Positions 7,108-13,589 of a stretch of 55,914 nucleotides of DNA are shown piece by piece; within the stretch, counting starts at the first letter, position 1; each line of letters opens with the position of its first letter. This DNA comes from a virus. The stretch spans positions 1 to 55,914 of the IMG/VR virus record IMGVR_UViG_3300046010_005980; one strand, given 5' to 3'. Both the position numbers and the translations under genes were made by a program. The notes below the pieces were generated by a model. That model searched no databases. It worked only from the letters and a program-made list of their open reading frames with translations, and was not told where the DNA came from.

Positions 7108-7313
7108 GCTGCGTCTCCCACTGTTGCGTTCAGGTGATCCACGATCTCCTGAAACAGACGCTTCAGTTCGTCATACTCCTGCTGCGCGGCCAGACCAGCC
7201 TCGCTCTGAGGTAGCAAAGGAATCTGCAAAAGCATCCCCGTCTTGGGCGTGACCAGCACAACCTCGCGCTCGTTGATGTGGCTCTTGGTTCTCGGCACTT
7301 GGACCTTGGTCAT
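7104..7313 (-). CDS. 69-residue phage protein, unknown function
   Basis: Starts MTKVQVPRTKSHINEREVVL. A strand-rich first half is followed by a helix (YDELKRLFQEIVDHLNATVG). It overlaps both neighbours by four bases (ATGA at each end), so it is translated as part of a tight operon. It shares its first four residues (MTKV) with the next gene upstream. Confidence 0.65.
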   Translation of the reverse strand: MTKVQVPRTKSHINEREVVLVTPKTGMLLQIPLLPQSEAGLAAQQEYDELKRLFQEIVDHLNATVGDAA

Positions 7314-8185
7314 GCTGCGTTCCCCATCTTCGGTGCGTGATACGATTTCTTGATGCCAAAGGCCGGGTGCCCCGACCAGAAGCCCTCGATCCACTGATAC
7401 CAGAGGCCGTCCTTCCGCTGGGTGGTATTCTTCCAGCCCTCCTCGGCCCTGCGCCAGTGACCACGGGTATAGTGCAGTGGCATGCAGCGCACAGGCTCGT
7501 CGCGGGTGAGCTTGGCCTTGACCTCTTCGCCAATGTTCCACGTAATCTTGTGCCATGCGTCAGTGGCGTACCCCCCGTTGCGCTTGGCAGCGCGGCGCTC
7601 TTGCCTCGACCCTGCGGGCTCACGCTTGGTGAACGAGGGCTGGTTCAGGAGAGAGCACATCGTTGCGACGGTCAGGACGTTCATGGTGTGGACTTGCTGC
7701 TGCGTCTCGTCCATCCCAGCCGTGTATCCAGAAATAAGAATAGGCTGCTCCACGCCGACCTGATACGATCCCATAAACACGGCCCCAAAGTACGGGGATA
7801 TGAGAAACACTAGGTTCTTCCCTGATCCATCGGGGTCGGCAAAGGCAAGGTACATGAACGGCAGGTTGCTTGCCCTTCCCGTGAAAGATATCTTGGAGCC
7901 GGGAGACCAGAACGCGCAAATGTTTGACGGCAGGCGGCAGTCCGCGTCCAAGATAATTTCGTCAGTGGTCTTCCCGCCGTATGTTTGCTCATACACTTGG
8001 TCAACCGCCCGAACGACGCTGTCGTCAAGCTGGTAGAAGTCACACGCCCCCAGTGCGTCAAGCACATCTTCGGCATTGTCGATGTCGTCCTGTGTTACCC
8101 CCTCCATGTACTTAACCAGAGGCTGCGCCAGACGGCACAGCTCCGCCATCTCGACGATGGAGCTTGGCTCTCGGACCTTGGTCAT
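7310..8185 (-). CDS. Conserved phage protein with HYxRGHWRRAE motif, unknown function
   Basis: A 291-residue protein, the largest of the leftward train. The C-terminal 90 residues carry AWHKITWNIGEEVKAKL, PLHYTRGHWRRAEEGW, and QWIEGFWSGHPAFGIKKSYH. This block, rich in His, Trp and Arg, recurs in many phage proteins with no assigned role and could bind nucleic acid. The N-terminal part is a mixed domain with DADCRLPSNICAFWSPG. It overlaps both neighbours by four bases. The motif block is seen; function is unknown. Confidence 0.7.
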   Translation of the reverse strand: MTKVREPSSIVEMAELCRLAQPLVKYMEGVTQDDIDNAEDVLDALGACDFYQLDDSVVRAVDQVYEQTYGGKTTDEIILDADCRLPSNICAFWSPGSKISFTGRASNLPFMYLAFADPDGSGKNLVFLISPYFGAVFMGSYQVGVEQPILISGYTAGMDETQQQVHTMNVLTVATMCSLLNQPSFTKREPAGSRQERRAAKRNGGYATDAWHKITWNIGEEVKAKLTRDEPVRCMPLHYTRGHWRRAEEGWKNTTQRKDGLWYQWIEGFWSGHPAFGIKKSYHAPKMGNAA

Positions 8186-8412
8186 TGCTTCACCTCCCGC
8201 AGCACGTCGCCCTCTTCATGGTAGACCTTGATCTCTGCCCACGTGCCGTCCCAGAACTGCTCGATGCGGTGCCTGAACAGGGCGATGGGGTTGCCCTTGT
8301 TGCCGAAGGCATCGACAGGCACCGTCTCACCGTCCACGTAGTTTACCACGCGGATTTCCCCGGGCCTCGGACCTTGGTTCTCGGCTGTGCAGTCCAGTTC
8401 CCACTTAGCCAT
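8182..8412 (-). CDS. Small strand-rich phage protein
   Basis: A 76-residue protein (MAKWELDCTAENQGPRPGEI...), rich in beta-type segments (IRVVNYVDGETVPVDAFG, WAEIKVYHEEG). Overlaps the neighbours by four and eight bases. No family recognised. Confidence 0.65.
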   Translation of the reverse strand: MAKWELDCTAENQGPRPGEIRVVNYVDGETVPVDAFGNKGNPIALFRHRIEQFWDGTWAEIKVYHEEGDVLREVKQ

Positions 8413-8626
8413 CTGACTTCTCCCCCACCAATCTCACAAGCACCCCTTCTTTGATCACGGACCTGTAGTGGTGCTTCAGGATGGCCTGAACCAAAGCCAA
8501 AGCCACGTCGGGGTCGAGCGCTACCACCTTGCTTTCGTGATGGCCTACGGCAAGCCAGAGGTGATACCCGTCGTCGGACAGGTAAACACCGTCGCCAAGA
8601 TATCCGAGCTCTTTGTATTCAGTCAT
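8405..8626 (-). CDS. Small phage protein, unknown function
   Basis: A 73-residue protein with a beta-type front (GYLGDGVYLSDDGYHLWLAV) and a helix (DPDVALALVQAILKHHYRSV). This pattern of surface-display strand and helix recurs in short phage proteins near replication genes. Overlaps both neighbours by eight bases. Confidence 0.65.
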   Translation of the reverse strand: MTEYKELGYLGDGVYLSDDGYHLWLAVGHHESKVVALDPDVALALVQAILKHHYRSVIKEGVLVRLVGEKSDG

Positions 8627-8843
8627 GATCCATCTCCTCGTCCTTGAGCTTGTGGTAGAGCCAATCGCCCTCCTCTTCGTCGTAATCGTCGTCCTCGATC
8701 TGCCCGTCTCCGCCGCAGTTTTCGCAAGCGTCCTCGTACTCCTCGATGAAGCCCACGTCGCGGCCGACGTTGTGGCTGTGGACGCGCTCGTAGAGCACCG
8801 AACCTTGGCCCTCGCACTCCGGGCAGGGTTTGAAGTGGGTCAT
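8619..8843 (-). CDS. DnaJ-like zinc-finger small protein
   Basis: A 74-residue protein with two CxxCxGxG-like motifs, CPECEGQGS near residue 7 and CENCGGDGQ near residue 41. These are the repeat units of the DnaJ central zinc domain, here in one pair, followed by a very acidic tail (EDDDYDEEEGD). It probably binds one zinc ion. The motif is seen; the partner is unknown. Confidence 0.75.
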   Translation of the reverse strand: MTHFKPCPECEGQGSVLYERVHSHNVGRDVGFIEEYEDACENCGGDGQIEDDDYDEEEGDWLYHKLKDEEMDHD

Positions 8844-9010
8844 GCGTGAAACTCCTCTACGCCAAAGTCCTCTCCGCCTATCACTGCGAAGGCGAAGTCC
8901 TCAGGGTGGTCAGTCTTGAACCGCAGCGCGGCCTCAAGCTTGGTTGGGCAGGAATAAACCTCATACGCCATGTTGAGGTCCTCGTTCATCCAGATGAACA
9001 GCCAGCGCAT
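8840..9010 (-). CDS. 56-residue phage protein, unknown function
   Basis: Read directly from the sequence: starts MRWLFIWMNEDLNMAYEVYS and ends VEEFHA. The stop overlaps the next start by four bases (ATGA) and the start abuts the upstream stop by one base (TGATG). GGAGG precedes the ATG. No family recognised. Confidence 0.65.
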   Translation of the reverse strand: MRWLFIWMNEDLNMAYEVYSCPTKLEAALRFKTDHPEDFAFAVIGGEDFGVEEFHA

Positions 9011-9252
9011 CACTCCACCTCCTTGAAGCTTGCGTTCTTGAAGTCATCCTCATGCAGGGCAGGCTTGCCCACCCCCTCGAAGATGTACTTGTTGAAGACG
9101 TGGCGGGCCTCGTCGAGAGTGTCCCCGCCGACGCATGCGCTAGCGTACCCCATCAGGGTGCCATCGTCGTTGTAGTACACCTCCTTCAGCACAAACCAAT
9201 CCTCTCCGTCGTTCTCGGACGGGGTGTTCACAAGGCGGTAATTCCAGTGCAT
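9010..9252 (-). CDS. Small phage protein, unknown function
   Basis: An 80-residue acidic protein (MHWNYRLVNTPSENDGEDWF...). Strand-helix pattern with VLKEVYYNDDGTLMGYASAC and DTLDEARHVFNKYIF. The ATG shares one base with the upstream stop (TGATG), and GAGG is seven bases upstream. Confidence 0.65.
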   Translation of the reverse strand: MHWNYRLVNTPSENDGEDWFVLKEVYYNDDGTLMGYASACVGGDTLDEARHVFNKYIFEGVGKPALHEDDFKNASFKEVE

Positions 9253-9680
9253 CAATCCACCTCCCAGCCCAGCACGGCAGCGTAACCCTTGATCGCTTCG
9301 ATCAGCATAGGCACCTGCAAAGGGCTTTGCAGATACAGGGCGTCTTCGTGCTGTTCCACGTAAATACAGGCAAACGCGCCGTCTTCAGTATACACCAAAA
9401 GCTGCCCCACATCGGACGCCCTGCCGATGATCGTCCCCCCCTGATCCTTGAATGTCCGGAACACCCGAGACTTGCGCTTGAGGGCACGAAGTAACCTGCG
9501 CGTATGCGACTCACACGTCAAAAGCACAATGTCCGTCAGCCAGTCTTCGCCATGCTCCCCACCATTTATCTGCTGGATGGCAATGCTGTCCGGCCAAGGC
9601 CCCGCAGCGGTCCTGATGTAGACGCAGAACCTGTTGCAGCCGTCGCCCGGATCGACGAGGGTTTTCGAATTTCTGTCCAT
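9252..9680 (-). CDS. Phage protein of 142 residues, unknown function
   Basis: Starts MDRNSKTLVDPGDGCNRFCV and contains alternating strands and helices (IIGRASDVGQLLVYTEDGA, ACIYVEQHEDALYLQSPLQV). ATG at 9680 shares one base with the upstream stop, which I prefer over an earlier in-frame ATG. Unknown family. Confidence 0.65.
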   Translation of the reverse strand: MDRNSKTLVDPGDGCNRFCVYIRTAAGPWPDSIAIQQINGGEHGEDWLTDIVLLTCESHTRRLLRALKRKSRVFRTFKDQGGTIIGRASDVGQLLVYTEDGAFACIYVEQHEDALYLQSPLQVPMLIEAIKGYAAVLGWEVD

Positions 9681-9982
9681 CACGCGGTCTCCTTGCAAGC
9701 GCAGCCGCTGCGGATGTTGTTAGGGAATACGCTGGCCTTGCGGCACTCGCAGTTCCCGTCGTCGCAAGCGTTGACGTACACGTCCTCTTCGGCAGCGTTG
9801 GCTTCCCGAATCGCTGCCCACAGCAGTTCCCGTAGCTCCGCGCGGCGCAGGTAGAAGGTCATCTCGCCCACGTCCCGGAAATTGGGGTAGCCGCTGCCGC
9901 TCAGCTCAATGTCGTTGTCGAGGCAGTCGATGATCACCTGCGCGTAGGCGACGGACAGGGATAGATTGATGGTGTCAGGCAT
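9680..9982 (-). CDS. Phage protein with cysteine-rich tail, unknown function
   Basis: A 100-residue protein starting MPDTINLSLSVAYAQVIIDC. The body is helical (RAELRELLWAAIREANAAEE) and the last 30 residues hold six Cys (NACDDGNCECRK, SGCACKETA), consistent with a metal site. GGAG is upstream of this ATG. Confidence 0.65.
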   Translation of the reverse strand: MPDTINLSLSVAYAQVIIDCLDNDIELSGSGYPNFRDVGEMTFYLRRAELRELLWAAIREANAAEEDVYVNACDDGNCECRKASVFPNNIRSGCACKETA

Positions 9983-10053
9983 GTTGGTTCTCCGTTCTGG
10001 TTTAAGGTTTAGGTGGTACTTGTGTAAAATAAACAAGTGAGGGTGTCAAGGGG

Positions 10054-10380
10054 TCAGGATAAGCGCCAGACCCGCATGCCATACGTCTGGCCCTCAGTGC
10101 CCGACCGCGTCAACACGGCAACCTGCCTGCGACGCGCTGCGCTCATGATCCGGGCCCGATGCCCGTTCTCCTCGGTCCTCGGCACTGGGACAAACACGCT
10201 CTCCCCCACCACCATGGCGTCCAAGACAGCGCCAAAGCCAAGCGTGGGGTCGTCGCCCAATACCTCGACAGTGTGGGTAAAGCCCGGAGGCGGAGGCAGG
10301 TCGCCGCCATGCTCAAGACGCGCACGACGCAAAGCCTTGCTGGCAGGGATGCGGTGGTCGGAGGAGATTAGGAGAAGCAT
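10054..10380 (-). CDS. Phage protein, paralogue of the next upstream gene
   Basis: A 108-residue protein. Its C-terminal half (DAMVVGESVFVPVP, ARIMSAARRRQVAVLTRS, YGMRVWRLS) matches the 111-residue gene at 10385-10720 position by position (DDLLPGDSLYIHPR, AAAFSKAKKHGWAVMTRK, PGIRVFRIA). This is a recurrent phage domain that ends in G-x-R-V-W/F-R. The pair is a tandem duplication with divergence. Role unknown. Confidence 0.7.
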   Translation of the reverse strand: MLLLISSDHRIPASKALRRARLEHGGDLPPPPGFTHTVEVLGDDPTLGFGAVLDAMVVGESVFVPVPRTEENGHRARIMSAARRRQVAVLTRSGTEGQTYGMRVWRLS

Positions 10381-10384
10381 GGGT

Positions 10385-10720
10385 CTAGGCTATGCGAAAG
10401 ACGCGGATGCCGGGGATGTCGTTCTCGTAATCCTTCCGGGTCATCACCGCCCACCCGTGCTTCTTGGCCTTGCTAAAAGCCGCGGCACGAGCCTGCGCAA
10501 CCCCGTAGCGTGGGTGTATGTAAAGGCTGTCGCCGGGAAGAAGGTCGTCGATGATCGAGTAGTCCACACGCAGGATCGAGGCGTCACGCTCGTCAAAGGT
10601 AAGCTCCAGCTTCTCGTTGAACCCCTTCACAGCATAACGCTGTAGCTCCTTCCACTTCAAGAAGCTCAGGCCACGATCAATCTCCGAGTCAATCGGGGTC
10701 TTCAAAGATAGTGCCGACAT
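10385..10720 (-). CDS. Phage protein, first gene of the leftward small-gene train
   Basis: A 111-residue protein starting MSALSLKTPIDSEIDRGLSF, with the G-I-R-V-F-R-I-A ending shared with its downstream paralogue. I use the second of two nearby ATGs because GAGG lies seven bases upstream of it. It is the first gene left of the divergent region, so the early leftward transcript probably begins just before it. Confidence 0.7.
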   Translation of the reverse strand: MSALSLKTPIDSEIDRGLSFLKWKELQRYAVKGFNEKLELTFDERDASILRVDYSIIDDLLPGDSLYIHPRYGVAQARAAAFSKAKKHGWAVMTRKDYENDIPGIRVFRIA

Positions 10721-10904
10721 GCTCATACCTCATGCTGTCATAGTTTGTAGTTTGTAATTAGTTGATGGAGACGGGTTCGTCAAGGGTGGTTCTCGGGCCT
10801 TGGGCCTTGGGCCTTGGTGCTTCGCGAGTTTCCCTAATACGGCCGTAGACCCCAGCGTGAGTGTGAAGCCCGCGTTGATTTGAGGAAAAAAAACTATTTG
10901 GTGT

Positions 10905-10919
10905 AAATGACAGTCATTT
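10905..10919. promoter_or_regulatory. Palindrome AAATGAC-A-GTCATTT
   Basis: Seven-base arms with a one-base centre. The shape and the position between divergent genes fit an operator for a dimeric regulator. It lies two bases from the next palindrome. Confidence 0.5.
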
Positions 10920-10920
10920 C

Positions 10921-10938
10921 ACCCTTATAAATAAGGGT
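10921..10938. promoter_or_regulatory. Palindrome ACCCTTAT-AA-ATAAGGGT
   Basis: Eight-base perfect arms around AA, followed on the plus strand by TTTTCAG. It could be an operator paired with the palindrome just to its left, or a short AT-rich terminator. The stem is weaker than the other terminators in the window. Confidence 0.5.
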
Positions 10939-11159
10939 TTTCAGCATTTACAGGCATGTTTTGTTCTTTTACACTTGGACAGCATTCGTAAATGAAAACA
11001 CCATCTTCTCTACCCTGCCCTGCCCCTGAGCGTTGTTGAAACGGTTGAAATGACGCTGGGAGCCACGGGCCTATAAGGGAAACTCGACTTTGCCCCACCT
11101 TGCCAGCCCGCTTTTGACGCTGTAGAGTTGTGGGAATACCACAAGTTGGAGGTTGATAC

Positions 11160-11801
11160 ATGGCCGAGCGTAAAAAGCCGGGACCTGTGCCCCGTGCGAA
11201 GTTTGACAAGACGGTCGATGCTGCCCCTCTCTTGAAGTCCGCCTTCGAGCTTGAGCTTGAGGAAGAGTACGGCCGGGAGATCACTGTCAGGCAGCGCACG
11301 TTCTGCGAACTGTATGTCGAAGGCAGGCTGACGGCCACCGAATGCGCGAGGCAGGCGGGGTACAGCCCCAACGCTGCCAGCGACATTGCCACCAAGCTAC
11401 TGAACGGGTCGTCCTTCCCACATATCCCCCGATACATCTCCCAGCTTCGGGACGAGAAGGAGCGGCTGTACGGTGTCAGCCTGTCCGGCCAGCTTGAACG
11501 GCTGTACAAGCTGTCGCGCGGGGCCGAAGAGGCCAGCCAGTTTTCTGCCGCCATCAACGCGGAGAAGATCAGATCGGCACTCGGGGGCCTGACGGTTGAC
11601 CGTCGCGAGAACGTCAACACCATCGACCAGATGACACGCGACCAGATCACCGCCCGCCTTGCGGAGTTGCAGCAGAAATACCCGCAGGCTTTCATCGTCG
11701 ATGCCGAATACACAGAGGTGCCCAGTGGCCGGACCAGAAGCAAAGGTGTGGGCAAATATGCGGAAATATCTGCCCCCGAAGTGTCACGCGACGAGGATTG
11801 A
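11160..11801 (+). CDS. Terminase small subunit
   Basis: A 213-residue protein of the Terminase_2-like family, which binds phage DNA at the start site and hands it to the large subunit. Residues 40-70 contain ITVRQRTFCELYVEGRLTAT and ECARQAGYSPNAASDIATKL, the helix-turn-helix typical of this family. The middle is helical for oligomerisation, and the tail is acidic (EVSRDED). GGAGG lies upstream of ATG 11160. Unusually, the large subunit is 12.6 kb downstream. Confidence 0.8.
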   Translation: MAERKKPGPVPRAKFDKTVDAAPLLKSAFELELEEEYGREITVRQRTFCELYVEGRLTATECARQAGYSPNAASDIATKLLNGSSFPHIPRYISQLRDEKERLYGVSLSGQLERLYKLSRGAEEASQFSAAINAEKIRSALGGLTVDRRENVNTIDQMTRDQITARLAELQQKYPQAFIVDAEYTEVPSGRTRSKGVGKYAEISAPEVSRDED

Positions 11802-12183
11802 GAACCGCCACGGCGGCGGTATTCCTGACGTGCATATTTGTATCCCCGGGGTGAGCTTTTGGGTCGAACTGAAAGCCTCGAAAACAGATGGCGTTTCTCT
11901 GCGCCCGCAACAGGCTGCTTGGCATGCGCGGCAGGCTTCATGCGGTGGCCTCTCATACGTGCTCTGCGGCTTTGCGCACCCACCCTACGTCAAAATATGG
12001 AGGGCCTCTGCGCCCTCTCCTACGGCCTCTGCGGGCCTGCTCTGCGGCCCCGCGCTGATCGAGTCTGACAGCATGGCCGATGCTCTGCGCCTGCTCTGCG
12101 CCGACGCTCTGCGGCTGAACGCTGAGCGGAGCTCTGCGGCTCTGCGCTCTGCGGGTGGAACGGAAAAGACCCCCGACCCGTGA
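11758..12183 (+). CDS. VRR-NUC-type endonuclease with a repeat-derived C-terminal extension
   Basis: A 141-residue protein. The first 75 residues match the VRR-NUC phage nuclease family: HATRIENRHGGGIPDVHIC (the GIPD acid), SFWVELKASK (E-x-K), then SLRPQQAAWHAR. Such enzymes cut branched DNA, as in junction resolution. The start overlaps the terminase gene by 44 bases; GTG at 11746 is an alternative start. From about residue 85 the coding sequence runs into the CTCTGCGG repeat cluster and the protein becomes Ala/Leu/Arg-rich (ALRLLCADALRLNAERSSAA), so the tail looks like repeat invasion rather than original domain. Confidence 0.75.
   Translation: MRKYLPPKCHATRIENRHGGGIPDVHICIPGVSFWVELKASKTDGVSLRPQQAAWHARQASCGGLSYVLCGFAHPPYVKIWRASAPSPTASAGLLCGPALIESDSMADALRLLCADALRLNAERSSAALRSAGGTEKTPDP
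11962..12154. repeat. Left cluster of CTCTGCGG octamer repeats
   Basis: Exact CTCTGCGG at 11962, 12027, 12040, 12107, 12132 and 12147, with one-base variants CTCTGCGC at 12006, 12083, 12094 and 12140. The spacing is irregular. The copies lie in the 3' part of the nuclease gene. The same octamer occurs again at 13115-13196, on the far side of the next gene. Confidence 0.8.
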
Positions 12184-12193
12184 GGGCCGGGGG
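12170..12193 (+). terminator. GC-rich hairpin after the nuclease gene
   Basis: CCCCCG / CGGGGG outer stem and CCC / GGG inner stem around GTGA, with one opposed A and C. It spans the nuclease stop codon. There is no U-tract, so termination would rely on stem strength or on the second hairpin downstream. Confidence 0.5.
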
Positions 12194-12200
12194 CAAGGTG

Positions 12201-12228
12201 GCCGCGCCCGGGCGGATATGGGCGCGGC
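12201..12228 (-). terminator. Perfect 9-bp hairpin between convergent genes
   Basis: GCCGCGCCC (12201-12209) pairs exactly with GGGCGCGGC (12220-12228). It lies eight bases beyond the stop of the leftward cysteine-rich gene, so it may stop both converging transcripts. No T-run is present. Confidence 0.45.
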
Positions 12229-12236
12229 GCGGCAAA

Positions 12237-12959
12237 TCAATGCTGCACGATAGCAACGGATTTAGGCGACCGTGTCGCAAGCCCGGCGCAAAGCTTGCAA
12301 GCTTCGCACGTTGTGCGCTTGCCCGCCTCTTTACTGGCCGGGCAAAGCACTTCCCGGGAAGGATCGATTTCTGAGACGTTCTGCACCACGCGGAACGTGC
12401 GCGCCCCGGCTTGCCAGAAGATCAGCGCTTGCCCGTAGGTGTCGGCCGATTGCATGACAATTTCTGGCCGATATCCCGATTGATGGCTGTATCCGGTCCA
12501 CCCTGCGGCCTCAGACAAAAGCGAATCCCATACATGCGACGGCACGGCGGCGGGGTCCCCGTAGGTGCCAAGCCTGACCATGCGGCCGCGCCCGATAGCG
12601 GCCGGATCGACGGGCGCATACAGGCCCCGATGATAGGCGCGGAAAACAACAAGCGGCCCCTGCCCGAGCACCACGTAGCACGTGCGCATTTTTGCTTGTT
12701 TTGCGCCCGGGTCCGCCGTCGCGGTGCCCCGGTGCACACATGTTCCGCAGATCGAAATATCGGCCCCGGTTTTGCTGGCCTCAAGCGGGTTGATATCTTC
12801 CCGAATGATGTAGGTCTGCACCATGCCGCCCGTCTTTTTGTTCCGCTTGGAATAGACCGCGACCACGACAATAGGCGCGCCGTCGATCAGCGACGGCCCC
12901 CGATAGATGATGCCAGAAGAAATTGTTTCCCCCGCCCGCTTGCCAAGACCTTTTTTCAT
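12237..12959 (-). CDS. Cysteine-rich conserved phage/plasmid protein of unknown function
   Basis: A 240-residue protein of a widespread but uncharacterised family in phages and mobile elements. It has GIIYRGPSLIDGAPIVVVA at the start, then a MVQTYIIREDINPLEASKTG segment, ICGTCVHRG, RTCYVVLGQGP, and RMVRLGTYGDPAAVPSHVW. The end carries VLCPASKEAGKRTTCEACKL, so seven or more Cys in pairs suggest one or two metal sites. GGAG lies upstream of the ATG. It is the only leftward gene between the terminase small subunit and the next leftward group, and CTCTGCGG clusters flank it on both sides, so it may be a separately acquired cassette. Confidence 0.75.
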   Translation of the reverse strand: MKKGLGKRAGETISSGIIYRGPSLIDGAPIVVVAVYSKRNKKTGGMVQTYIIREDINPLEASKTGADISICGTCVHRGTATADPGAKQAKMRTCYVVLGQGPLVVFRAYHRGLYAPVDPAAIGRGRMVRLGTYGDPAAVPSHVWDSLLSEAAGWTGYSHQSGYRPEIVMQSADTYGQALIFWQAGARTFRVVQNVSEIDPSREVLCPASKEAGKRTTCEACKLCAGLATRSPKSVAIVQH

Positions 12960-13114
12960 TTTGCCGTTCTCCGTTTTCCATTTGCCAAAGGCCCGAGGTT
13001 CAAGCCCCGATGCCTGAGAAACCTAGCATACTTGTTTGTTTTGCACAAGCACAAAGGCCCCCGGTCCGCGGAGCTTTTCACATTGCGCAGCGGTCCGGGG
13101 GCCGGGGTCCGGGG

Positions 13115-13196
13115 CTCTGCGGCCCGGCGCGGTTCTTTTATTGCTCTGCGGCCCGGCGCGCTTTTTAAATATTGCGCAAGCTCTGCGGCTCTGCGG
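13115..13196. repeat. Right cluster of CTCTGCGG octamer repeats
   Basis: Exact CTCTGCGG at 13115, 13144, 13181 and 13189. Three of these, and the copy at 12040 in the left cluster, share the longer context GCTCTGCGGCCCSGCGC, so the repeat unit is really about 17 bases. All copies have the same orientation in both clusters. Confidence 0.8.
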
Positions 13197-13216
13197 CCCC
13201 GCGCGGCTTTTTCCAC

Positions 13217-13247
13217 GTCCGAGGCCCGAGGAACGAGGGCCTCGGAC
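13217..13247. repeat. Perfect 11-bp inverted repeat hairpin
   Basis: GTCCGAGGCCC and GGGCCTCGGAC pair without mismatch around a nine-base purine-rich loop. A second stem (13249-13257 with 13270-13278, nine pairs including one G-U on the plus strand) starts one base later. There is no T-run, so these are not ordinary terminators. Confidence 0.6.
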
Positions 13248-13353
13248 CGCGGGTCTCGTGCGTAAGCAAGAGGCCCGCTGACCGCTTGCGCGGAACGCGC
13301 TCCGTTTCACTATGGCTTGTGCGCGACTAGCGCACTCCATTTTAAAAGGTCGT

Positions 13354-13381
13354 AGAGCGACCCGGTTGCCCGGGCCGCTCT
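13354..13381 (-). terminator. Terminator of the leftward small-gene group, GCAA tetraloop
   Basis: On the minus strand AGAGCG-G-CCCGG, loop GCAA, CCGGG-T-CGCTCT form a continuous 12-pair stem with one G-U. It begins four bases after the stop of the gene at 13385 and is followed by ACGACCTTTT. The GCAA loop is a stable GNRA tetraloop. The G-U pair only forms in the minus-strand RNA, which supports this direction. Confidence 0.7.
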
Positions 13382-13384
13382 GTC

Positions 13385-13588
13385 CTAGAACCGTTCGCCT
13401 GTCTCCTCGCCCCACTGACTGCGTGGGGCAAGTTGCTGGCCGCCGCCGTTGTATTCGGTGCCGCAGTTGCACTCGTTGGCCCAGCTGTCGTGCAGGGTCA
13501 GGTGCGTGCCGCAGTCGCATTGGATGGTGACGAACCGGCGCACGCGGCCGTTCCAGTTCTCTTCGACGAAGCCTGTTCTCTTTGCCAT
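13385..13588 (-). CDS. Zinc-ribbon-like small protein
   Basis: A 67-residue protein starting MAKRTGFVEENWNGRVRRFV. Two Cys-x-Cys-Gly-Thr units (QCDCGTHL and ECNCGTEY) 16 residues apart make a likely four-Cys zinc site. I start at ATG 13588, two bases past the upstream stop, with a GAGGACTGAC site. Last gene of the second leftward group. Confidence 0.7.
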   Translation of the reverse strand: MAKRTGFVEENWNGRVRRFVTIQCDCGTHLTLHDSWANECNCGTEYNGGGQQLAPRSQWGEETGERF

Positions 13589-13589
13589 G

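Larger units (their letters stand above)
10727..11159. promoter_or_regulatory. Divergent control region of about 430 bp, no gene seen
   Basis: Leftward early genes start on one side and the rightward terminase small subunit on the other. It contains GGGCCTT in tandem three times (about 10796-10816), TAGTTTG repeated (10740-10755), an A-rich tract (10884-10893), and the two palindromes listed separately. On the minus strand TTGACG occurs near 10785, but a good matching -10 was not found. A long leftward frame crosses the region, but it is antisense to the terminase gene and I reject it. Confidence 0.5.
12960..13384. other. Non-coding stretch with repeats and strong hairpins
   Basis: No gene was found in these 425 bases. 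On the minus strand TTGTGC (13054-13049), 18 bases, then TATGCT (13030-13025) could be a promoter for the cysteine-rich gene. GGCCCCCGG (13056-13064) and CCGGGGGCC (13095-13103) form a 9-bp stem. Then come the right CTCTGCGG cluster, hairpins at 13217-13247 and 13249-13278, a 6-bp hairpin at 13319-13335, and a terminator at 13354-13381. Confidence 0.6.

Noticed and set aside
10925-11983. Long leftward open frame (352 codons) opposite the terminase small subunit
   Set aside because: It is antisense to a clear terminase gene, has no family features and crosses the divergent control region.
12237-12959. Transposase or insertion sequence
   Set aside because: No transposase motif and no terminal inverted repeats; flanking repeats are direct.
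13319-13381. tRNA-like folding
   Set aside because: Stem arms exist, but no T-arm GTTCGA sequence, anticodon arm or acceptor pairing was found.
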